Shown: in pieces, positions 1 to 12,400 of the stretch
Layout of the letters: each line of letters opens with the position of its first letter
How positions within the stretch are numbered: position 1 is the stretch's first letter
Source of the DNA: Trichoplax sp. H2
Lineage: Eukaryota; Placozoa; Uniplacotomia; Trichoplacea
NCBI GenBank assembly: GCA_003344405.1
Contig: NOWV01000063.1
Coordinates: forward strand, 336,471 to 400,470
Length of the DNA: 64,000 nt
Reading direction: 5' to 3'
Notes under the pieces: model-generated
Database searches by the model: none
What the model was told of the DNA's origin: nothing
Seen by the model: only the letters and a program-made list of their open reading frames with translations
Program-made: the position numbers and the translations under genes

Positions 1-1030
1 TAACGTTTTTTACATATTCTACACGTAGCATTGGCAAAAGAACCATGAGCTTCGATAAGTTTCTCTTCTGGAATGCCTGCTTCTGAGAAATATAAGAAAG
101 TGAAGCATATTACTGCTCGTACTGTCATAGGTATATTACACTACAAATTATAATGCTGGCGTTCATAATAAAATTAAAGTTAATCAATTGTTAGCTATAG
201 TTTATTGTAACATTGTTAAATTACTTCTTTCAAGTCCGTCAATATTTTGTGTATAGATACGGAGTAAGAGGTTTTTTTCCAATAACAATTTCAGAAAATA
301 GTGACAGTAATTTGGCTTATAATTACTAGCATGTAAATGCTTTGCAACACGGTAGAATGGGTGAGGATTGAGGTCAAAAAAAGAAATATCAAATATATCC
401 ATTGGATCACTAATTTCGTCATCATCAAGAGTATCGTATAATCCGCTGCCTGGAGATCTAGAGGGGGGAAAAGAAAGGGAAACAATAGACGTAAGTAATA
501 CTTGGTAAATTGAAATTTATAGTAGTGGTAAGGACTATACTATTACAGATTGTGTATCATCGTTTCTTGTCTAACTTATTACAGGCACTGTTGTATTCAT
601 CAGAGTTATTACTGTATCAGAAAGTGTCATTAACTTCAAATACAGCATAGTCTAACCTGAAATCGGGTAAACCACTAGCCGTGCTTACTCCTGCTCCAGT
701 TAAAACAATAATATTCTCTATAGAACCCATCTTTATTTCCTTCGCTACTGTATCCAATGTCCATTGACTGGCAGCCTCGGTTGTTAGGTATCTTTTGCCA
801 TAGCTATAATTTGACGTACTTGTATAAATTGCCTGTCGGTTATTAAATGTATACTTATCACGGCAATCATGATCTAGCACATTCTTGCTGTAGCCTCTGT
901 AGCTTGCAATTCTATAATTGCTGTGTCTCTTGGTATTATAAGTTACAGTTTTGCGAATGCTATTTAGAACAGCTGCAGGTCTGGAGCTTGCATACCAAGC
1001 TCTAATCATTGCCTCTCTTATTTCAAGCAC
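1..1030 (-). CDS. SIRT3: SIRT3-like mitochondrial NAD-dependent deacylase (5' part)
   Basis: Class I sirtuin: removes acyl groups from lysines using NAD. Three exons read on the minus strand: 1030-657, 457-225 and 82 to beyond the left edge, all GT-AG and in phase. Exon 1 carries the NAD-binding motif GAGVSTASGLPDFR. Exon 2 carries SPGSGLYD, NYKP and TQNIDGLER, which fit SIRT3 better than SIRT2. Exon 3 has the catalytic-His segment LIEAHGSF and the first zinc pair CRIC. The first 60 or so residues are basic and Ser/Tyr-rich with no acidic start, like a mitochondrial presequence. The start at 1030 is the first ATG; another lies seven codons in. The rest of the catalytic domain lies off the window. 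It is divergent from VWA8, with 2.4 kb between starts. Confidence 0.9.
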
Positions 1031-3473
1031 ATTAATGCACAGTATAAACTAAACTTAATTCCATTGGCAGTATTAAAAGGATATAAAACTGTATTTGGAT
1101 ATTTATTAGTAACTATTCAACACGCAGTACTGTATTTGATGTGATGAGTAGAGGAAGACCTTTAACTCAGGAGCTCAGGAGCTACGGTCGAGATGTAGTA
1201 TCGTGAGATAGAGAAATTAATTATACGAAATGGTACTGTAAACTATCTGAAGTTCATGGTGCCGTATGGTCCATTATTCGATCAATACTGTCGTCTAGAA
1301 CTGCAAGAGCTGCTACTGTACTGTACTATGATCAAAGCACTTCTATATGGGTATGTGTGTATATAAACAATTAACTGTAATTATAGATTCAATTATTCAT
1401 CTAGTACAGTACTAGTACTACAAATGTACAGTAGTATGGAGTCCATGGACTAATGGATAATAATTATTATTTATTCTCCCATACGCATATACACTTCTAC
1501 AGTACAGTATGATACTGTCAATGACTGCAATGTTGCAAAACTAAGTCTCCATTCGTACTTCAAAAGGTCAGTTGCAATGGATATGTTGGCCAGATCGAGT
1601 GTTATCAACATAGCCCTTTGCAGGATAGGATAATCGAGTTAGTCGATTAGCATCGATCGAAGATGATTATGCATGTTTGTGAAATAACTGTAGACATATT
1701 GTACTTACTTTTTATTTACGCATGCAGGACTGTCCTATGCATGAATAAATCTAATTGTATATTAGGAATCAGGTCTAATTAGGATACGCGTCGTATATGA
1801 CTTGTCGAGCTGTATTACATCATCAATTTGAAGGCAATAGGCAGATGATGAGTGTTGTCAACATGGATATGCAATGTATGCAGGATGATCAACTGATATT
1901 GATTATTTAACCAACAGGCTCCATCCCTACAATGTGGTTATGTCTGTCTATAAATTGAGTTGGATTAAAACTAGTAAAAGGGAATACTTTGCTAATATTA
2001 ACTGTAAACATATTTCTGGTCTTCGTCTCGCTCCATCCTAACCCCGAGGTTAACAAGGTCAACCGCTGTACTCAAGCTTCTGTATACAAAACACTAACGA
2101 CCGTCAACTGGACTTTGTACTCTCGGATCGCTACTAGATGTGCCAGTAGACAAGCCCAAAACATAGCTTAGACTACAGTAGATTGTAGAACATTTGCCTC
2201 GGTAATCATCACCGTACTCGACTTGACTACACATCCCCTATGGACTAGTTGTTGGAAGTAAAAGCTGCCGCGCCTCCCTAGGGGCTACCGATGTAAGACT
2301 ATGTTACCGTACTGCCCAGTCTGCCCACATGTTGCAAAGGGTAAAACCATGATTGCTCGTTCATTTGAAGTTCCTTCTTTCTAATGGTTAAACCTTTCAC
2401 CTTCTAGCTTATACTTTTTTCCAATAGTGGTAGTAGTAACTGAAAAAAGAAATTAAAAACTTGGATAGCACTACTATCGTAGCGGATTGATCTGTTAGAG
2501 GAGTTAATGTAGTACCGTATGTTGAAAAGGATCAGTCAATCGTGGCTATGCAAGCTTTAATGGTGTAGGCATGGAGACGACTTTACCTAGATAAAGTTGC
2601 TATCTAATTCGACAAATCAGCTCATATCCTAATATTATCGTACGTATATTATTATCTTATCCAAAGTAAAAGTCGTTTACCAATAGGACATTACTCTATA
2701 ACGTATCATCATCTGTTGTCAAGTGCTCGACATTCTGGCATCGGTTATTATTCAGGTATAATGGATTTATTCATCATATTGAAATGTAATTGCAATATTG
2801 GATGAGAATTGGCTGTGATAGTGAGTTATTGCCTTTTAGGATAAGGATTAACTGTCTGTAGTGGATAGATTCTTAATCCTAGCTCTATGCTACATACTAT
2901 TACTGTATTCCCTAACACATAACTACTGTAATTAGCTGAAATTATGACACTGTCATCGTGGAGTTACTATACGCGTATTATCATTATTGCTTGAAATTGA
3001 GCTGGTATAATGAAATGATTACAGTATACGCGTATTATTAGATCAAATTTGACTGAAATAGTGAAATTGTTTCATTTTTTGGTTGAGCACTAGAATTGGC
3101 TAGAATAGTAAAATGATTGCAGTATTGGATCAGATTGGAGGGTGATAGTAATAGTGACGTTATTGGATGAAAGTTGATTGTACTGTTCTAGATAAGTCTG
3201 ATGTGCAAAATCACATTATTGAATGAGAATGAGCTGTAATAGATCGATTTTTTTGTCGCGTAAAGTTTCTATACGTATTATGTAGTATTTGATAAGGATA
3301 CGTAATTATGAGTTATTGTATGATCATAAATTATCTCTTTTTTCATGTGCATTGAAACTACGGTAGTATTCTCGTCATTGATAGTAGTAGAATGGATGTT
3401 AAATATCAAATTAATTACTCATCACAGATTGATATACAAGCCCAACAATTTTATCCTCCCATACGCTTGTAAA
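1031..3473. other. Gene-free spacer between SIRT3 and VWA8
   Basis: No exon was found on either strand. About 1100-1560 is dense in short palindromic words of the ACTGTA/TACAGT type. About 2750-3260 is a decayed tandem array (next entry). The spacer should hold the divergent promoters of both flanking genes, but I see no clear TATA box or other core element that fixes a start site. Confidence 0.6.
2750..3260. repeat. Decayed tandem array, roughly 60-base unit
   Basis: Degenerate units share words such as 'attggatgagaattggctgt', 'gctggtataatgaaatgatt' and 'acagtatacgcgtattatta'. 'tacgcgtattat' occurs twice within about 70 bases. Unit borders are blurred, so copy number is uncertain. Confidence 0.4.
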
Positions 3474-6400
3474 ATGTCCAAGTTAACATTTTTGACAAGT
3501 TGTGAGGTCGCGAGTATGCGATTGCGAATGATATTGTATCATGTCAAAGCAAGAGAATTATCCGGTGAAGCAGGTACGCCGTAAATTCCTCAAACAATTC
3601 TTGATTACGCGCAACCTGCTAGGGTTGCAGCTTCCCTAGCATAATGATTGTATTTGCTGTCTGCTTCTAACTACCAATACATGCAGCTAAATGATCTATG
3701 AATATTTGTTATAAACAGATAGTATTTTAAAAATTGGAAAAGTTCGTAAAGATATTAAGAAACCTGCCAATCCAGAATTGGTTCCCGTTGGCTACGGTAT
3801 AAATAATTAATTAATAAATGTTTTGCTATCTTCTCTCTCTGTTGCCTCCTATCTAATCTTACCTGAATACTGCACTTATTAATAAATCTAAAGTAATAGA
3901 ACTATCTTCCATATACAGACTTAATCATTTACTTTGATATTCACTACTTTTAAGTGGAAAGGTAGTTGTAACACTTCTATTCGATTAAGATATGTAAAGT
4001 TTAACTAACACTGGTTCCTCTTAATTATCTTATTCTTAGCTAACCAAAATGTACCAAAGACCGTACAAAGGCACTTGAAATGGATCATGCAAAAGGTAAC
4101 AAGCTGATACTATTACAGTATAACTAGAAATTGATACACTGAATACCTCTAGAACATCCAACAACAATTTTATAAATTATAACATACTAAATTGTTTACC
4201 AAGATATAAATCTTTTACCTGTCTTCCAACTTCATCGTTACTAATTCTTGATTGTTTTTCTACATAAGTGTCTCTTTATAAAGTACGATAATGTTACACT
4301 AAATGAATGAGCGCAATCCACAAGTTTCGTTGATCAATCTGATCAATCTGATCAATAATCATGATTTCGACTAATGCGGCATGTTAAACTTGATTTGCTC
4401 CTTGACAGGACAACATACAACAGGATGTATTTTTGATAGGAAATCCAGGACCTCTACGTAGAATTATTGTCATGCAATACTTGGTTAGTCCAGATATTAA
4501 TCATTTTTCATGTTTTGGTGCATAATGCCATTTAACATCAAATAGAAAATCTGATACTAAAACTACGATCGCATATTCTTTAGGAGCTAACCAAGAGTGA
4601 ATTAGAGTATATTCGTCTATCAAGGGATACTACAGAATCCGACCTTAAGCAAAGAAGAGAGATAATCTCTGGTACTGCTCACTACATCGATCAGTGTGCC
4701 GTAAGAGCTGCAATTCATGGAAGAGTCTTAGTACTAGATGGCATTGAAAAAACAGAAAGAAATGTGCTTCCCATTCTAAATAACTTATTGGAGAATAGGT
4801 AAATATATCCCTGCATCAGCTAGTAATTAATAGCCCTTTATAGAAAGCACGTTACAGTTATTGATATTAACATTCGAAAAATGTATAAATTTTTTTCTGG
4901 TTGTAGGGAGATGCAATTAGATGATGGACGCTTCTTAATGGCTGCAGATCGTTATGATAGCTTATTGAAGGTATCACATGTAAAACAACAAGGCTCTATC
5001 GGCGTTTTCGATGATAATTTTTAACACCTAATAAATACACTCTTTTAACCTTACATTGGAATATCTGACGAATATATCTGATTACAGACTCATTCGAAAG
5101 AGGAACTTGATGCACGTAATCTGGTAAGAGTTAGTAAAGAGTTCCGTGTAATTGCTCTTGGTTTACCTGTCCCAAAGTATATGGGAAATCCGCTAGATCC
5201 TCCTCTACGATCCCGATTTCAAGCTAGAGATGTAGAATATCTACCATATCAGGTTTACCTGTGTTACTGATTCCCTTCGTAATTCATCATTCTCGTATTG
5301 TACTATAGCTTAAGAGTTGATATGCTAGCTAAGGTATTCATAATTATAGACAAAAAGAAAACATTAAATTTTACCCGATAGTGTACACTAACGGTATATG
5401 AAATTAATCAGTCAATTATAGTCTGCATTTTTTATCTTATATCTAGGAATATTTGCAATCCTTTCAGAAGGAGTTTCGAAATATCCCTAAAGAAAGGTAC
5501 TTATAATTCGAAACAGTAATTGTAGACCTTATCATCCTTCTATCTTGAAATTGTATCGTATGTTTATTTTACATCTTTATCACTCCGATTTCCCTGTGCC
5601 GTATTTAAAATGGTTAAAACGCAGAATAAATTGAAATTTTGAAACTAAAATTTGATATTTTACACTACGCAGACTGGTAAAAATTCTTTCCTATGGCAGT
5701 ACACTCTTATTATCGGAAGATAAATTACTTGGTTTACCTGACTTTCCCTTATCTAACCTATACTCAGTTGCTAAGATTTTGGTAATCGACACATAATAAA
5801 TAAATCATTTATACTATAAAATATTGAATGCTGGCACATTCCTTAAATCGTACGCTCTCATTTATTTATTAAAGGATTCTGCTCCTGAGGCTTCAACCTA
5901 TCAAACTTTATACAAACTTTATCCCTATGAACTTATTCTAGGGTACGACGGGAAAATGGCAGCCAAGCATGCTCTCCAGGTACTCAACATCAGTCATAGT
6001 ATTGTCCATAGAAAGAAACTTAGATTTTATACCATATTATCTGCAAATGCTGTAAACTGACCTATTGTTATTATTGGTAATAATATCAGATGTTTGACGT
6101 GGTCGATAAGGTGGATGCCAGATTACCTTATCGAATTACGGATATTAAACCGTCTGGTGTAAGCTATATTAATATTAACATGTATGGAAATTACCGACGT
6201 AATATTACGTTTTGTTTTATTAACCGAATAATTTTCGTTATCAAATACGATTACAGAATGGTTCAGTTGCTTCAGTAACGTTACAAAGTCACACCAAGAA
6301 TTTATGCCATATTGAAGTTCCAATGGGGAAAAATAATCCTCTAAGGAATATTGAAGATATAAAGGTAATCAAAAATTTATCCATGTAAGTATTCGGATTA

Positions 6401-9400
6401 GAGGGTGTTGTTTACTCCAATTTCGTAATATCATATAGTATTTCGTACCAACATCTTATCATTCTGGAACACTGGCCGACATGATATTATCACATATGAT
6501 GCGCGATTTCTGCCTAATAGGTCCTAAGGTTAGTGACCATGGTTTGGCCATAATTCTGGATTGACTTATGAGAATGCAGAAATGATATTTACTGTTTTGT
6601 TGTCTTATAGGGATGTGGTAAGACACTATTAGTTCAAAGCTTTGCTGACATTTTAGGATATCATACCGAAAATGTTGTATTATACCAGGTTAGTTTGACT
6701 GAGAATTCCGAACATTTTGAAGCCCTAGTCTATCTTAAATAATCTCTTTCATTAAATTATGTTACTCTATTAGGACATGACTGCGCGTGACCTTTTGCAA
6801 CAACGAGTTACGTTAGAAAATGGCGATACAACTTGGAGAAATGCTCCTCTTATTACAGCCGCCCTTGAAGGATATATAGCCATTTTAGATGGACTTCATC
6901 GTCTTAACCCATCAACGCTAATGATTTTACAAAGGTATTTAATTAAATATAATGAGCAGAATATGCTTCATTTGTTACACTTCCTTTCTTATTTATTAAG
7001 GTTAATCGACGATCGAGAATTAACTTTGCATGATGGTACACGATTGATGTCAGTGGATAAATATAAATTGCTACAGGAAAGTTCAGGTCTATCAGAAACA
7101 GAATTGCAAGAAAGGTAGGTATAGTAGCTATGATTAATTAGTGATGTGGAGATTTTTAACCAAACCTGTAAAGTTTATATGAACTATAAACTTATTGAAT
7201 TTTTAATTTGTAGGTCTATATTACCAATACACCCCACTTTCCGTATAATAGGTTTGGCGGAACCGAAAGGATCATCTGGAAAAACTAGTGGGCAGCAGTG
7301 GTTGAATTCTGAATTGTTAACATTATTTTTGCATCACGAAATTCGACCTCTAACGAAGTCCGAAGAAATCGACGTTATTAAAACTCTGGTAAAAATACTT
7401 GTTATGCGAGATGACTGATTTATTTTCTGTTATAATTATTTACGCTATCTATTTTTGCCTATTGAATCCGTCAGGTTCCCAGAGTTCCAGAACAAGACAT
7501 GGGTCTGTTAATGAAATTTACACATAGTTTACGAAATAACAATGATCCTACGGTATTGTTATGAAACTTATTGAAGTGGCTTTACCACTAATACAATTTC
7601 TTATTTGTACCTTTCATGGAGTCTAGCATTCTCTATATTTTAATGACACTAAGTACATAATAAACTAGAAATTGAAAAGATTTCATATTTCATTCAAGGT
7701 CCAATCTATTTCTTCATCTCTCTCAACACGTCAACTTTTACGAATTTCACGACGATTAGCAAGTTACCCTAATGAAAATCTTAGACATTCTATTTATAAA
7801 GCCTGTTTATCGAAGTAATTTAGCATTAACGAAAATAAATTTGTTTATTCCTTTATCAGATAAATGCAACTATTAATATGTCGTCAAAATTAAATATTGT
7901 TTTTACGAATAATTTAGATTTCTACCACCTTTAGCATCTGATGTACTGGAGAATGGCCTTAAAGAAGCTGAATTTGTTGCTGAAAAATTAACTGATGATG
8001 CGGATGCAACATGTATGTCATCCAACAATGACATTGGATTGATATTATTTGCTTTAAATGCATTAATTAGTTATGATATATACGTAAAATCCCGGTAAAA
8101 AAGATTGATGTCATTACGAAATGATTATATTTAGATAAAGTAGAGAATGATAGTTTAAGAATTGGTAAGATAACAACTACGAGATATAAACCTGATAGCG
8201 AGGTTATGGTTCCTGATGTTTTATTTTACGATAATCTTCAGGTAAGTGTTAAATACTCGTACATGTATATATCGGTTTTACTACCATCCAGGTATGCGCA
8301 TATAATGTCGTTGCTAAGGGATTTTTCTTTCACATCAATCTGTTAGCATATTAAAATTATGGAAGATATGTTGAAAGACTTCTTACTAGGAGAACACTTA
8401 CTACTTATAGGGAATCAGGTTATTTTATCTACCTATAAAATGTTCAAGTATAGCATTCAAAAGCTTCTAGAAATACATTTATGTTTACAGACTATACAGT
8501 AACATTTTCTACAACGTGCAAAATTTAGGGCGTTGGTAAAAATAAAATTGTAGATCGTTTTCTTCATCTCCTTAATCGTCCAAGGCAATACATTCAATTA
8601 CATAGGTTAGTAATTAAGCAATAATATGGTGAGCTTTAGAGCCCGGTATATTAGTTCTACATACGATTATTATTGTTTATACTGTTTCACAGAGATACCA
8701 CTGTACAAGGACTGACATTACAACCAAGTGTTAGAGATGGACAGATCATTTTTGAAGATTCGCCTCTGGTAAGATAATATGGTCTTACGATAGGCTCATA
8801 CTGCATGCGCTATACGCGCCTAATCGTATAGTTATTTTAATGTGAGGTGATACAAATCACGCACACTTCGGCATATCCAGCTCTGACATAGTTATTGTAT
8901 ACCCTAATTTAAGGTCAATGCCGTTCGGAACGGACATGTCCTAGTAGTTGATGAAGCGGATAAAGCTCCTACTCATGTAACATGCATCCTAAAAGCATTA
9001 GTCGAAAGTGGAGAAATGCTTTTGGCTGATGGAAGAAAAATTGTAACCGGTAAATAATTTCATGTCAGTATAATTTGATATAAATTATATCTGAATTATC
9101 AAGTTCTTTTTTGTTAGGCGTTCGACAAGCGGAAGCCCCGGAAAATGCCATACTTGCTCACAAAGATTTCAGATTGGTTGTATTAGCTAATAGACCAGGT
9201 TTTCCTTTTCTTGGCAATGACTTCTTTGGATCATTAGGTATGTAATACGTTATCCACGTGAATTTAAATATTGGTATATGAAGTATCCTTAACTTTTTTA
9301 TTAACAGGGGATATTTTTAGCTGCCATGCCATAGATAATCCGCCAGTCGATTCTGAAGTGGTACGTTTACTACGTGATCATCATATCAATGTTGATCTAA

Positions 9401-12400
9401 TGCATACAAGATATTAATATTAATTTTTACTCTTATGAACTTATTAATTACCGTAATATAATGAAAATTAGGCAATGCTTAAGAAGTACGGCCCCGATGT
9501 TCCTGAAGAAGTTATTAGAAAGCTTGTTGCTGCTTTTGGAGAGCTCAGGCACCTAGCTGACGATGGACAAATATCTTACCCATATTCAACCCGTGAAGTT
9601 GTTAACGTTGTTAGACACTTACAGGTAATTGATTATAATAAGTATAGATATTGTGTTTGTGTAATTTCAAATATTGTTGTCATGTGTTAGCTTTGCTAGT
9701 ACTTTATAAGAATAAATTATTTTCTTTCTATAGAAATATCCTAATGATGGAATAGCAAATGTTGTCAAGAACGTTTTCGATTTCGACAACCATCAAAACG
9801 AATTAATGGAAGTCGTCATTTCCACTCTACGTAAACATGATATTCCGATTGGAGCATCAATCCGCGATATCCGCCTAGCTAAGTCGTAAGGAGATTATGC
9901 AGTGCATGACAATAAAAAATTTTTCATCTATAGATCTGTTCTATCTGCATATATCTGTGTCAAAGACTATTTTAAGTACTATTTCTCGTAAATGTAGAAT
10001 GAATCTATTATCCAGGCGTTGTATTAATTTAATTTAATTTTTAAGACCTTACTACGAAAGACATTAATGTTAGCCAAAACTTATTTGTTTGCTTGCATGT
10101 AATTTTTGTAAGAAATAATCTCTCATTTTGGAGACTAGTTAGATTTTACGTTTAAGCATCTGTTTTCTTCTTGTCTTAGTTTACAATAAAACCGTACCGT
10201 ACATCTGTTCTTGTTTATTTACTGCTGCTGATTCTTGTTTACGATAGCCCATGAAAATTCATAGTATGAATGTGCCAATTAATTATCATGGATGATGTTA
10301 CACCAATTTAGTTACAGTCCAAAATTTTACTGCAAATAAATTAGTACGCATGATATGTACGATATGTAATAACTTCCGGATATACATTGTTTTCATCTCA
10401 CCTTATGATAGATTTCCTTTACCTCCGCCAACACTAATGTCGAATTGGACGTTATCTAAGCAGCAACGGTCATTTAAGCCATGTAGTATTGAAACCTCAT
10501 ATCTGATAGCTCAGGTTAACTCTTCATTTGGATAAAATTGCAGTAGAGATAAGCCGATTATTGCAAAAATTTATCTAACATACAGTTTTATTCTCTGTGT
10601 TAAAGGATCGTTTAGAAATTGGTGTTGATCATTTTGAAACACAGCAGATTAAGCAGCGATCCATAGCATTCAATGAATTACTTAGTACATGGCAGTTATT
10701 CATGCATTCATCCAATAGAATTGCTGCTGTTGCGACAACTAAGGGTAAATTAGATATTTCTACTTTATGTTGATACAGAACGTAGCGACTTTCGAATTCG
10801 TGTATCTTTCGAGCTTGTAAAGAATTTGTAGTTTATCTACGCAGTAATACGTAAATTGATCTGTCTGATAGATGGGAAAAAGAATAATATCTATGCTGCA
10901 ACTTGTAATCCAGTCAGCGTATATGCAATGGAAGAAGACGCTGACTCATACACCTTTCTTGATTTGTACGGAATGTTCCCTAGTACTCGTTACAGATGGA
11001 AGCCTTCGTTAACAATTTCAGCGTTAGGCAATTCGATGAATGATTGTATTCTACTGCACGAAGAAACTGTAATTACCAATTTTTAAGCAAATTTTTAATT
11101 TTGATTCTGTAACAACAAAAAATGCAGTGACCCACTGATTTGTGCTATATACACGTATATTGCGCTTATGCCAATTATTATAATTATCGCTATTTGTAGA
11201 GTAACACCTTAATGCTAGTGTGGCCTCGTAAAGGTGAAATTCAAAAGATTCATACCAAATCAAGATTTGCTAGGGTTCGTGATTCATTTACTCGAAGAAT
11301 GGAAGAATCCGAGGTTAGCGAGAGAATTTTTATATTTAACTCAGATGCTAGTAGGAATTATAGTATCGATTATAAGCCAATTTTACTATCTACATCCTGA
11401 TTCGTAAAGCTTCCTTCGGTAATAAATTTTTTAATTCTCTCACAAGGAATTACACAAGATTTGTAACGAATTTTCGCATGAAAATTGGGTCGTGACATAT
11501 AGAGAACATGGGTAGGTACTTACATTTCTCATAGAAGCGCTTATTGCTAACATATTTCTTGATATCCTAAATTAAGAAGAAATCTAATTTGATGTACAGA
11601 AACCATTTAAATGCCATTGATGTAGAAAGCGGTACCTGTTACACTATAAATCTGCCCATTTCGGCTTCTTTGGTGCGTCTTATTCATAAAGACGTTTGGC
11701 TCATAGTGGAATCCAATTCTTCGAAGTAGAAACTAGCATAAAATCTGACTAGATGTTATTCACGTGCTTAATTTGCTATAAACTTACAGGTCTTCAAAAA
11801 TTCACAATATAAATAGGAAATATCTCCTTAAGAAAGAACATGAAACCGATTTATGGCCTACTATCCTTATACAGACAGAACAAGAAATGTTATCATCTGG
11901 TATCTATCATATTAAATCGTTATTAAGTAATTCTGACGTATGTAACCTCCAAAATTTATAATTGCAAATTTCAGAACTCCAGCAAGAACAGGACCTTCAA
12001 TTATCATCGAAGGCCACCTCAGAAGCGATCGTACATAAATTTCTTGATATATCAAATATTGATAACATGACAAACAGGATAGTGTCCGATGATATGAGTT
12101 ATGCCGGTATAGCAGTTGGCCTTCCTGATAATTTCTTAAATGATACTGATGTAAGATAAAAAGTTGTTGCCTAATTTCTACTCTATCTGTATAAGATATT
12201 AGTCAACACCGGTTCTATATTAATTAGTTTTTATCTAAATTAAAATAATACTGTAATTACAGACTGCAGTTGGCTTATTTAAAGTACCACGTACTTTACA
12301 ACCAGAAAAAAATAGCGAAATAGGAAGAACTGTTAGCGATGCCGTTTTTCTAAGTTCTGTTGGTCAAGTAGCTCGAATCGTGAAAGATGTTCACGTTCCA

